From: Saccharicrinis sp. UBA6048
GTDB taxonomy: Bacteria; Bacteroidota; Bacteroidia; Bacteroidales; Marinilabiliaceae
NCBI GenBank assembly: GCA_002429115.1
Contig: DIYS01000144.1
Location: forward strand, 1-22,881
DNA: 22,881 nt
Direction of reading: 5' to 3'
Below, piece by piece: positions 16,535 through 22,881 of the stretch. Each line of letters begins with the position of its first letter. Position 1 is the first letter of the stretch. The notes beneath the pieces were generated by a model. That model was not told the DNA's origin and did not search any database. It saw only the letters and a list, made by a program, of their open reading frames with translations. The translations under genes and the position numbers were made by a program.

Positions 16535-16577
16535 CAACAATACTTCTTCTCCAACAATACTTCTTCTCCAACAATAC
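16535..16577. repeat. 17-base tandem repeat, about 2.5 copies
   Basis: CAACAATACTTCTTCTC occurs exactly at 16535-16551 and 16552-16568, followed by a partial copy CAACAATAC (16569-16577). It lies 82-124 bases upstream of the scoA start. Each unit carries TTG on the - strand, where the -33 element could be. Confidence 0.85.
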
Positions 16578-16695
16578 GTATTTCGAATCGGATATATTTA
16601 TCCTTTTATCTTCTTCCAACAAAATAAATTAAGCATTGTTTTATCAGCTTTTAATTTTAAACCAACAACAAATTATTTTACCAGCTTACAAACAT

Positions 16696-16721
16696 CTGTT
16701 AGTATGTCATTTACCTAACAG
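16696..16721. repeat. Inverted repeat in the divergent control region
   Basis: CTGTTAG (16696-16702) and CTAACAG (16715-16721) are exact complements with a 12-base spacer. The size fits a dimeric regulator site, but no regulator is encoded nearby to test this. Confidence 0.4.
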
Positions 16722-16836
16722 CCTTAAGCTAAGCAAGAGCATTCACAGTAAAAATGATTTCAATTTGTTAGTAGCATTGACTTTCGACTTCTTTTAGGAT
16801 TTTGATATCTTTTTATTCTTTTTAAGGAAGAATTAA

Positions 16837-16844
16837 TACTTTTG
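16837..16844 (+). promoter_or_regulatory. -7 promoter box of trhO
   Basis: TACTTTTG matches TAnnTTTG and lies 20 bases before the ATG at 16865. The same octamer precedes the nucleotidyltransferase gene. No clear -33 TTG at 19-21 bases. Confidence 0.5.
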
Positions 16845-16864
16845 CATCAAAATAAAAGATAGTT

Positions 16865-17899
16865 ATGGATCCGAATAGTGGTAAGAAACACTTAATTAAC
16901 CGACTAAGTCCGGAGCAATTGCAAGAGCGATTAAACAATGAAAAATTCAAAAGAACAACGGTTTCTTTTTACAGATATGTCATCATTGATCATCCTTCTG
17001 AAATGCGCGATAAGCTATTCTATTATTGGAATAAACTCCAATGTTATGGTAGAATTTACATTTCAAAAGAGGGCATTAATGCACAAATGAGTGTACCTGA
17101 TCATTTCTGGCAGGATTTTAAAACCCACCTTCATGCCATACCGGAATTTCGGGATATACCTTTTAAAATTGCGGTCGAAGATGATGGAAAGTCATTTCTT
17201 AAGTTGCAAATAAAACTCCGGAATCAGATTGTGGCTGATGGTCTTCAGGCAGATGAATACGATGTGACCAATGTGGGTAAACACCTATCGGCACAGGAGT
17301 GGAATGATGCACTTAATGATGGAGCCGTTGTAGTCGATATGCGAAATCATTACGAAAGTGAAATCGGACGATTTGAAGACGCCTTGTTGCCCGAAGCTGA
17401 AACATTTAAAGAAGAGCTGCCTGAAGTAGTTGAGAAATTGAAAGGCAAGGAAGATGAGAAAATTTTGTTGTATTGTACCGGCGGTGTAAGGTGTGAAAAA
17501 ACCAGTGCTTACCTTAAGCATCATGGCTTTTCTGATGTCAATCAATTACTTGGTGGAATTATTGATTACTCACGACAGGTTGAGTCGGAAAATCTCGAAA
17601 ATAAGTTTATCGGTAAAAACTTTGTCTTTGATAACCGCCTGGGTGAACGCATCAGCAACGATGTCATCAGCCATTGTCACCAATGCGGTGCACCGTGTGA
17701 TACCCATACCAACTGCACCAACAAAAGCTGCAACCTTCTTTTTATTCAGTGTGATGATTGCAAAACTAAATATCATGGTTGTTGCAGCGATGATTGCAAA
17801 ACATACACTCTTGCGTCGGATGAAGAAAAAACGGAGCTGGAACAACGCTTGGTGTTTAAACGAGGGAAACGTTTTCATAAACGGAATCAATCGGCCTGA
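16865..17899 (+). CDS. trhO: tRNA uridine(34) hydroxylase, rhodanese-like (TrhO/YceA family)
   Basis: TrhO makes 5-hydroxyuridine at wobble position 34 of certain tRNAs in an oxygen-dependent reaction. The 344-residue protein has the N-terminal acylphosphatase-like region with YISKEGINAQMS (about 59-70), a rhodanese domain with the active-site Cys C204 in CTGGVRCEKTSAYL, and a C-terminal Cys-rich region (CHQCGAPCDTHTNC and QCDDCKTKYHGCCSDDC). This order is diagnostic of the YceA family. The short gap (56 bases) to the exonuclease gene allows co-transcription. Confidence 0.94.
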   Translation: MDPNSGKKHLINRLSPEQLQERLNNEKFKRTTVSFYRYVIIDHPSEMRDKLFYYWNKLQCYGRIYISKEGINAQMSVPDHFWQDFKTHLHAIPEFRDIPFKIAVEDDGKSFLKLQIKLRNQIVADGLQADEYDVTNVGKHLSAQEWNDALNDGAVVVDMRNHYESEIGRFEDALLPEAETFKEELPEVVEKLKGKEDEKILLYCTGGVRCEKTSAYLKHHGFSDVNQLLGGIIDYSRQVESENLENKFIGKNFVFDNRLGERISNDVISHCHQCGAPCDTHTNCTNKSCNLLFIQCDDCKTKYHGCCSDDCKTYTLASDEEKTELEQRLVFKRGKRFHKRNQSA

Positions 17900-17902
17900 T
17901 CG

Positions 17903-17933
17903 TTTTGTCCGCTTAAGCAGATTCATTAATTTG
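17903..17933 (+). promoter_or_regulatory. Possible promoter of the exonuclease III gene
   Basis: TTTTG (17903-17907) and TTAATTTG (17926-17933) resemble the Bacteroidota -33 and -7 boxes with an 18-base spacer; the -7 box has one mismatch and the spacer is one base short. Confidence 0.3.
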
Positions 17934-17955
17934 CAGGTCAACAATTACAATACTT

Positions 17956-18717
17956 ATGAAGATAATATCGTGGAATGTAAACGGCATCAGGGCCGTTATG
18001 AAGAAAGACTTTCTCGAATCGTTTGAGCAGATGGGAGCTGATATCCTCTGCTTGCAAGAAACAAAAGCTCAGGATAATCAAGTCATTGAAGCACTAACTG
18101 ACTTTAATGGTTACCACATTTATTCTAACTCGGCCGTAAAAAAAGGTTATTCCGGAACCGCCATTATAAGCAAAGAAAAGCCGCTCAATATTACCAAAGA
18201 CATGGGTATTGAAGAACATGACCAGGAAGGTCGTGTTTTATGTACTGAGTATGAGAACTTTTATTTAGTCAATGTTTATGTGCCAAATTCTGGCAGTGAA
18301 CTAAAACGACTGGACTACCGTCAAACCTGGGACAAAGATTTCTTCGATTACCTTAAAAAGCTGGAAGAAACTAAACCGGTGTTGGTATGTGGTGATTTTA
18401 ATGTTGCTCACACTGAAATTGATTTGGCACGTCCAAAACCTAATTACAATAAATCGGCCGGTTTTATGCAGGAAGAAATCGATGGCATGGATCGCTTCAC
18501 ACAAGGTGGATTAAAGGATACGTTCCGTCATTTTTACCCGGATGTAACTGACAAATACTCGTGGTGGAGCTACAGAGCCGGTGCACGTGGCAAAAACGTA
18601 GGTTGGAGAATTGACTATTTTTTAGCCAGTGAGCATTTCTTACCACAACTAAAAGATGCCTTTATTCTAAACGAGATAATGGGTTCAGATCATTGTCCGG
18701 TGGGTATTGAATTATAA
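17956..18717 (+). CDS. xth: Exodeoxyribonuclease III
   Basis: This is a DNA-repair nuclease that cuts at abasic sites and removes 3' blocked ends. The 253-residue protein has the complete endonuclease/exonuclease/phosphatase active site: SWNVNGIRA with N7, LQETKAQ with the metal-binding Glu, VYVPNSG, CGDFNVAH and the C-terminal GSDHCPVGIEL. The start at 17956 gives the canonical MKIISWNVNGIRA. It is followed by a hairpin (18731-18768) between convergent genes. Confidence 0.96.
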   Translation: MKIISWNVNGIRAVMKKDFLESFEQMGADILCLQETKAQDNQVIEALTDFNGYHIYSNSAVKKGYSGTAIISKEKPLNITKDMGIEEHDQEGRVLCTEYENFYLVNVYVPNSGSELKRLDYRQTWDKDFFDYLKKLEETKPVLVCGDFNVAHTEIDLARPKPNYNKSAGFMQEEIDGMDRFTQGGLKDTFRHFYPDVTDKYSWWSYRAGARGKNVGWRIDYFLASEHFLPQLKDAFILNEIMGSDHCPVGIEL

Positions 18718-18730
18718 AAATGAATATAAC

Positions 18731-18768
18731 TGCATGTTAATCGACTACAATTGAATGATTAACATGCA
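18731..18768. terminator. Hairpin between convergent exonuclease and thioesterase genes
   Basis: Perfect 12-base arms TGCATGTTAATC (18731-18742) and GATTAACATGCA (18757-18768) surround a 14-base loop. T-runs are weak on both sides, but position between two convergent stop codons suggests a shared terminator. Confidence 0.6.
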
Positions 18769-18777
18769 TTATTATCT

Positions 18778-19188
18778 TTATTGTGCATTTTGAGTAATCG
18801 CTTCAGCCAACTCTGTGCATACAGCTAACTTACCATTAATTAGGGTCGTTGTAGTTACTATACCTTTCAGGCACAGCTTCTCATCAGGTAAGCGATAAAT
18901 ATCCTGGTAAAACAGGTATTTAATGCCTTTATGCTCCACGCGTGTTCTCACCACAAATTTATCATTGCTCTTCAGTGGTGTTTTATATGACAAATCAATG
19001 CGCGCTACCACAGCAACAATATTTCTTTCGTATAATTCTTTAAAATTCACCCCAAGCGAATCAAGAAACTCATGACGAGTATGTTCCAGATAGTTTTGAT
19101 ATACTGAATTGTTCACAATCCCTTGCAAATCGCATTCGTAATCGCGAACCTTAAATTCTAATTCGTAGTCGTAATTATTGGTCATCAT
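18778..19188 (-). CDS. Acyl-CoA thioesterase, 4HBT hotdog family
   Basis: This 136-residue single hotdog domain resembles the YbgC/4-hydroxybenzoyl-CoA thioesterase family. Its start, EFKVRDYECDLQGIVNNSVY, aligns with the usual R..(D/E)xD..G.V.N..Y helix region, with Asp20 in the catalytic position, and EHTRHEFLDSLG follows as the hotdog helix. It should hydrolyse an acyl-CoA thioester in the cytoplasm; the acyl group cannot be told. It stands alone between two terminators and is on the same strand as the alkaline phosphatase but separated from it by a hairpin. Confidence 0.85.
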   Translation of the reverse strand: MMTNNYDYELEFKVRDYECDLQGIVNNSVYQNYLEHTRHEFLDSLGVNFKELYERNIVAVVARIDLSYKTPLKSNDKFVVRTRVEHKGIKYLFYQDIYRLPDEKLCLKGIVTTTTLINGKLAVCTELAEAITQNAQ

Positions 19189-19210
19189 TCGTAATTTGAA
19201 GCGAATGTAC

Positions 19211-19239
19211 TAAAAAAGGTGGCTCAGGAGGCCACCTTT
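19211..19239 (-). terminator. Intrinsic terminator after the alkaline phosphatase gene
   Basis: On the - strand AAAGGTGGC (19231-19239) pairs with GCCACCTTT (19215-19223) around a 7-base loop and runs into a T-tract (19212-19217). It sits 30 bases beyond the phosphatase stop and upstream of the thioesterase gene. Confidence 0.82.
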
Positions 19240-19269
19240 ATAATCATCTTTTAGAGTTCAGTTTCTATT

Positions 19270-20439
19270 CTAATCCTTATCTTCTTCCTTAAACTTAAAA
19301 AGTTGATACATTTTTTCAAAGATATCCGTATTGTCATACACCCCAATAAACTCCTCAGCCCCCGGACCAAAAGCAAATACCGGCACCATAACAGCAGAGT
19401 GATCTCCTGTTGTAAACCCTGCCTTTACAAATCCCTCAGCCGGATTACCATCTTCAATCGTCATACCACCTGTTTCATGATCGGCGGTCACAATAACTAA
19501 TGTGCGTCGATCTTCCATTGCAAATTTTAATGCCTCACCAACCGCTTTATCCATATCCAGCACCTCACCGGTAACATAGGCTGCATCATTCTGATGGCCT
19601 CCCCAGTCAATCTGACTGCCTTCAACCATCAGGAAAAAACCTTTGCTGTCTGCATTATTTAAAACCTCAATAGCTTTAGTTGTCGATTTGCTTAGCATCT
19701 CACCTCTTTTTTTATAGCCTGGATTATGCGCAACAGCGGTTAACACGGCCAGCTTACCTTCTTTCACACCCTCTACATCATCAATGTTATATCCAACATG
19801 GTACCCTTTTTGGTTTAACTCAAGAACCAAGTTACGACCATCAACGCGCTTGGTGAAAAAATCGGCACCCCCACCGATAAACACATCGATTTCTGTATTC
19901 ATAAAATCGGCTGCAATAGCTTCATATAGATTCCTGTTTGGCTGATGAGCAATAAAAGATGCTGGTGTAGCATGTGTTATCGCCGAAGTGGACACCAAGC
20001 CTGTAGCTTTGCCATTACGTTCAGAATATTCAAGGATGGTGGTTAGCTTGTTGCCATTCATATCAACGCCAACAGCTCCATTGTAAGTGCGTGTACCTGT
20101 GGAAATCGCCGTCCCTCCAGCCCCTGAATCGGTTACATAGTTATCCGCACTTTGTGTTTTAAGGAAACCCACATACGGCATTTGTTCGATATTTAATCCT
20201 TCATTGACGGTAATAGCAGAAAAAAGCTGAGCCGTTCCCATTCCATCTCCGATGAAAAGGATAATATTTTTCGGCCGTTTCTTGAATCTTATATCATCAT
20301 AATTAATGGATAAAACCTCGTGCTTATTTTCGACTGTATACTCGTATTTTTGCTTAACGTCCTTATAGTTTTCCTGTGCAACCAATCCTGCATAAGTAAA
20401 GCTGAACAGGATCAGCAACAATGTGCTTAATCTTCTCAT
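19270..20439 (-). CDS. Secreted alkaline phosphatase
   Basis: This 389-residue enzyme hydrolyses phosphate monoesters outside the cytoplasm. It has an N-terminal signal peptide (RRLSTLLLILFSFTYAGLVAQ, cleavage probably after residue 21). The metal and active sites are intact: IGDGMG with D65, VTDSGAGGTAISTG with the nucleophile S105, VEGSQIDWGGHQND, TADHETGG and TTGDHSAVMVPVFA. The spacing fits the alkaline phosphatase superfamily of the PhoA type. It is a single gene, divergent from the phosphatase/kinase pair. No clear Pho-box was recognised in the 115-base divergent gap. Confidence 0.94.
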   Translation of the reverse strand: MRRLSTLLLILFSFTYAGLVAQENYKDVKQKYEYTVENKHEVLSINYDDIRFKKRPKNIILFIGDGMGTAQLFSAITVNEGLNIEQMPYVGFLKTQSADNYVTDSGAGGTAISTGTRTYNGAVGVDMNGNKLTTILEYSERNGKATGLVSTSAITHATPASFIAHQPNRNLYEAIAADFMNTEIDVFIGGGADFFTKRVDGRNLVLELNQKGYHVGYNIDDVEGVKEGKLAVLTAVAHNPGYKKRGEMLSKSTTKAIEVLNNADSKGFFLMVEGSQIDWGGHQNDAAYVTGEVLDMDKAVGEALKFAMEDRRTLVIVTADHETGGMTIEDGNPAEGFVKAGFTTGDHSAVMVPVFAFGPGAEEFIGVYDNTDIFEKMYQLFKFKEEDKD

Positions 20440-20554
20440 GAGTTATCTGTTTAATTTGTTCTTTGAGACGAAAGAAGTATATTTCCATAAAAAAAACAAC
20501 CACTTGGTCGGTTTGTTTATTCGTCAATTTGACATTTAATATTTTAGTAATAAA

Positions 20555-21043
20555 ATGACAACAATGGATAAAACCAAAATACTTTTTGTTTGTCTGGGTA
20601 ACATATGTAGAAGCCCCAGTGCTGAAGCAGTAATGAACAGCCTGATAAAAACCAAAGCAATTGAAGATCAGTTTGAGATTGATTCGGCGGGAATCACCGG
20701 CTACCATGCTGGCGAACCTGCTGACCAACGTATGCAGCGCCATGCATTGCAACGAAATATTACATTGACCAGCATCAGCCGACCCGTTAAAAGCCCGGAT
20801 GATTTTGAATACTTTGATTACATCATTGGCATGGATGAGCAAAATATGGCTGACCTTGAGTATTTAGCTCCTGATGAAAATAGCAGAAAGAAATTGAGTA
20901 AAATGACTGACTATTGTTCGACACATAGTCATAATTCTGTACCTGATCCATATTATGGTGGTGCTTCCGGATTTGAACTGGTACTCGATATTCTGGAGGA
21001 TGCCTGTCAGGGCTTATTGAATCATATCTCGAAAAATGAGTAG
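20555..21043 (+). CDS. Low-molecular-weight protein-tyrosine-phosphatase family protein
   Basis: This 162-residue phosphatase has the P-loop VCLGNICRS with Cys13 and Arg19 (CX5R) and the general acid Asp131 in SVPDPYYGG, the full LMW-PTP active site. ATG 20564 is a possible alternative start. Its stop codon overlaps the start of the fructosamine-kinase-family gene by 8 bases. In other bacteria, LMW-PTP homologues next to such kinases act on ribulosamine-5-phosphate or erythrulosamine-4-phosphate attached to proteins, so the real substrate here may be a glycated protein and not phosphotyrosine. That assignment rests on the neighbour. Confidence 0.93.
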   Translation: MTTMDKTKILFVCLGNICRSPSAEAVMNSLIKTKAIEDQFEIDSAGITGYHAGEPADQRMQRHALQRNITLTSISRPVKSPDDFEYFDYIIGMDEQNMADLEYLAPDENSRKKLSKMTDYCSTHSHNSVPDPYYGGASGFELVLDILEDACQGLLNHISKNE

Positions 21044-21882
21044 TATTATTGATAAAATAGAGGGCTTGCTCAAAAGCAAGATCATCCGTCATCGGGCTAC
21101 TGGTGGCGGATGCATTGCATCAACAGAAATAATACACACCGAAAGAGGACAGAACTTCTTTCTGAAACATGGTTTTTCTAACGGAATGTTCTTAAAAGAA
21201 GCCAATGGACTGAACGAATTAAGAAAAGCCGGCTGCATTCGGGTACCCAAAGGTTATTGCAGTAGATAATGACTTTTTACTCTTAGAAACGATTTCCGAG
21301 GGTAGAAAAGACCCTCTGTTTTTTATTGATTTTGGAAAAGCTTTTGCCCATCTCCATCAATATACCAATGATACTTTTGGATTTTACGAGGACAATTTCA
21401 TAGGATCAACACCACAAGTAAATACCTCCAAATCGAACTGGATTGATTTTTACTTTGAGCACCGTTTACTATACCAGTTTCAGATAGCCGAAAAGAATGG
21501 CTATAGCGATACAAACTTTAAATCTTCATTTAAATTAATTGAAAGAAATATATCTAGTATCCTAAATGGCTCAGAAGAACCTCCTGCTCTTTTGCATGGT
21601 GATCTTTGGGGAGGCAATTACATGGTTGATGAAAATGGTGAAGCTGTATTAATCGATCCGGCTGTATATTATGGCCACCGCGAAGCTGACCTGGCAATGA
21701 CAAAACTTTTTGGCGGATTCAATAATGAGTTTTATCAAAGCTACCATCAAACGTATCCATTAAAAGATGGCTATCAATATCGTGAAAACATTTACCTGCT
21801 ATACCATGTACTAAATCACCTGAATTTATTTGGCTTATCCTATAAAAGTCAGGCAATGAACTTAATGAATAGTTATAAATAA
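21036..21882 (+). pseudogene. Fructosamine kinase family protein, interrupted by a +1 frameshift
   Basis: The kinase should phosphorylate a ketosamine (fructosamine or ribulosamine) on proteins or free amines, starting deglycation. The first part (21036-21269) encodes 72 good residues, including the ATP-binding Lys in FFLKHG (K44), then runs to a stop. The rest is open in the next frame up to 21882. Removing one G at 21252/21253 (in CCCAAAGGTT) restores a continuous 281-residue protein. It reads VPKVIAVDNDFLLLETISEG at the join and continues through FAHLHQY, HGDLWGGN (catalytic Asp189) and LIDPAVYYGHREADLAM to the end. No other stop or deletion is seen. This may be a recent mutation, a read error or, less likely, programmed frameshifting. 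The start overlaps the phosphatase gene by 8 bases. Confidence 0.85.
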
Positions 21883-21913
21883 AAAAAGGTAGCATCGCTT
21901 TAGATAACTACCT
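21881..21913 (-). terminator. Terminator after the cytidylate-kinase-like gene
   Basis: AGGTAG (21887-21892) pairs with CTACCT (21908-21913) around a 15-base loop. Read on the - strand the stem is followed by a run of T (21881-21887), 30 bases past the stop at 21943. It may also serve the convergent kinase gene, where the tail is only partly T-rich. Confidence 0.6.
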
Positions 21914-21942
21914 CTTTATCTTTCAAATATAAACTAAAATAT

Positions 21943-22644
21943 TTAAACAAAACCTCTTATTTCACATACAATAACCAGCAATTCCAATATCTCATCATCA
22001 GTAAGCGCTTTACAGTTCAGTATCGCGTCAAAGAAGTCAATATCTTTTTTCCCCTTCTCAAAATAATCTCTAAACTGAGCTCTTCTCTTATCTTGCACCA
22101 TGCACTCTTTTTTAGCATCAGCAAGGCTCAGGCCTTCTTCTTTAGCTACAACTTCTGCACGCCACTCAAGTGGAGCTTCCAGTTTCACATGAAATGACCG
22201 GTCAATATTTTTTGTAATAGCTTCACCAGCACGACCAACAACGACTACAAATCCCTGTTCGGCCTCATCGTAAATGTACTTTGCTATGGTATTACGAATA
22301 GTTGCATCACCAGGATAAAAATCCTCACTGAAAAATAGTGCCAGATCTTTGAAAAAATGACTGTGTTTATAATCGCTCAACTCCTTTACTAAGCTTGGCG
22401 ACAACTTTAGTTCTTTAGCAGATTCTTCAAGAATTTCTTTACTGATCCAGCGCCAGTTTTTGTTTTCGCCACTTACATTACTTTTCTTTGAAAGAAGCTC
22501 AGCTAATTTCTCTGCAATGCGTTTACCGTGGCAACCGTACTCCCTTGATATTGTAATAACTGGTCCAGGGTTTATTACCTTTTTTTGAGGACTTTCCTTT
22601 TTGCCCTCACGAACATTCATGTATTTTAAAAAAAGATTCTCCAT
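21943..22644 (-). CDS. Cytidylate kinase-like family protein
   Basis: This 233-residue P-loop protein belongs to the cytidylate-kinase-like group that is common in Bacteroidota and separate from true Cmk. The nucleotide-binding segment is VITISREYGCHGKRIAEKLA (29-48), with an atypical loop GCHGKR. VVVVGRAGEAI and a later RAEVVAKEEGL/ RRAQFRDYFE region resemble the kinase lid and core. A phosphate acceptor cannot be assigned. The gene is monocistronic between two hairpins and shows no link to its neighbours. Confidence 0.85.
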   Translation of the reverse strand: MENLFLKYMNVREGKKESPQKKVINPGPVITISREYGCHGKRIAEKLAELLSKKSNVSGENKNWRWISKEILEESAKELKLSPSLVKELSDYKHSHFFKDLALFFSEDFYPGDATIRNTIAKYIYDEAEQGFVVVVGRAGEAITKNIDRSFHVKLEAPLEWRAEVVAKEEGLSLADAKKECMVQDKRRAQFRDYFEKGKKDIDFFDAILNCKALTDDEILELLVIVCEIRGFV

Positions 22645-22734
22645 GCTGTAATTTTGGTTAGATAACAGTTCAAAAGATACAAAGTTTACGAAAGGAAAGA
22701 AAATATTGTATTTAAAATGTAGCTACCCACTATA

Positions 22735-22768
22735 AATAGAAAAAGGACAGATCGAGAAACCTGTCCTT
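22735..22768 (-). terminator. Hairpin with T-tract, upstream of the cytidylate-kinase-like gene
   Basis: AAGGACAG (22743-22750) and CTGTCCTT (22761-22768) are perfect arms around a 10-base loop. On the - strand the stem leads into a short T-run, so it may end a leftward transcript that begins outside the window. On the + strand there is no T-run, so it could instead be a structured leader of a rightward gene. Confidence 0.5.
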
Positions 22769-22804
22769 ACCCTTAAATCAGTTCGTTAACTAAATCCAAA
22801 ATCT

Positions 22805-22858
22805 ATGAAAAAAAATCTACAGTACAAAGGTGCATCATTTTATAGTGAACAAAACTAA
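22805..22858 (+). CDS. Very short open frame of 17 codons, unproven
   Basis: ATG at 22805 opens MKKNLQYKGASFYSEQN and a TAA. An A-rich lysine start after an A/T-rich leader is typical of Bacteroidota gene starts, and the frame lies 37 bases after a strong hairpin. It is too short to judge; it could be a leader peptide, the start of a broken gene, or chance. The window ends 23 bases later. Confidence 0.2.
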   Translation: MKKNLQYKGASFYSEQN

Positions 22859-22881
22859 AGCACCGTTAATCCTTGTTAAAA

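Larger units (their letters stand above)
16454..16864. other. Divergent control region between the tyrosine operon and trhO
   Basis: No gene is supported in this 411-base stretch. It holds a 17-base tandem repeat (16535-16577), an inverted repeat CTGTTAG/CTAACAG (16696-16702 and 16715-16721), a second TGTTAGTA at 16766-16773, and the trhO -7 box. A strict TAnnTTTG box for scoA was not found; the best - strand candidate is AGCCTTTG (16509-16516), with TTG in the repeats at 18 or 21 bases. Confidence 0.5.

Noticed and set aside
16535..16577. Possible CRISPR array
   Set aside because: The 17-base units are directly adjacent with no spacers and no cas genes are in the window; it is a tandem repeat.
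17493..18026. A 177-codon open frame across the end of trhO and the start of the exonuclease gene
   Set aside because: It lies in another frame of two clearly identified genes, has no recognisable domain, and its composition follows from the Cys-rich coding below it.
21240..21262. Programmed +1 frameshift as the main explanation for the split kinase
   Set aside because: CCC AAA G is not a well-known +1 site, there is no in-frame stop directly at the shift as in prfB, and I see no stimulating structure; a mutation or sequence error is simpler.
1..22881. Mobile element, phage or defence island
   Set aside because: No transposase, integrase, toxin-antitoxin, restriction or phage-like gene was recognised on either strand, and genes look like stable chromosomal metabolism.

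Overview
The window looks like chromosomal DNA of a member of the Bacteroidota. It has a TonB-dependent receptor paired with a DUF4249 lipoprotein, an M56/BlaR-type sensor carrying receptor plug-like repeats, Bacteroidota-style promoter boxes (TAnnTTTG), no strong Shine-Dalgarno sequences, and a moderately AT-rich composition. No rRNA, tRNA, CRISPR array, insertion sequence or phage gene was seen. A complete oxygen-dependent homogentisate pathway points to an aerobic or facultative organism.

Layout. (1) 1-1713, + strand: the 3' end of a TonB-dependent receptor gene and a DUF4249 lipoprotein gene, an outer-membrane uptake pair closed by a strong two-way terminator. (2) 1814-4239, - strand: a BlaI-type repressor and an M56 metallopeptidase sensor, overlapping by one base, with a recognisable promoter and a nested palindrome upstream. 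(3) 4495-7166: a class II aldolase (-), an exported N-acetylmuramoyl-L-alanine amidase (+) and a sugar-type nucleotidyltransferase (+). (4) 7541-10529, +: a TldD/TldE (PmbA) protease pair in which only TldD carries a twin-arginine/lipoprotein signal. (5) 10601-16453, -: a six-gene operon for tyrosine/homogentisate breakdown, in transcription order scoA, scoB, hmgA, hppD, fahA and a flavin reductase-like gene. It takes 4-hydroxyphenylpyruvate to fumarate and acetoacetate and then activates acetoacetate with CoA. No maleylacetoacetate isomerase gene is present in the window. (6) 16865-18717, +: trhO (tRNA U34 hydroxylation) and exodeoxyribonuclease III. (7) 18778-20439, -: a hotdog thioesterase and a secreted alkaline phosphatase. 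(8) 20555-21882, +: a low-molecular-weight phosphatase overlapping a fructosamine-kinase-family gene broken by one extra base, a probable protein-deglycation pair. (9) 21943-22644, -: a cytidylate-kinase-like protein, then a gene-poor end with a hairpin and a very short open frame.

Most of the window is ordinary metabolism and housekeeping. I did not find a clear undescribed defence or mobile system. The points most worth a second look are the sensor protease with a TonB C-terminal-like domain and three plug-like repeats, the Tat-tagged TldD with an untagged TldE partner, the frameshifted kinase beside its phosphatase, and the tandem repeats and palindromes in the control regions of the bla-like and tyrosine operons.
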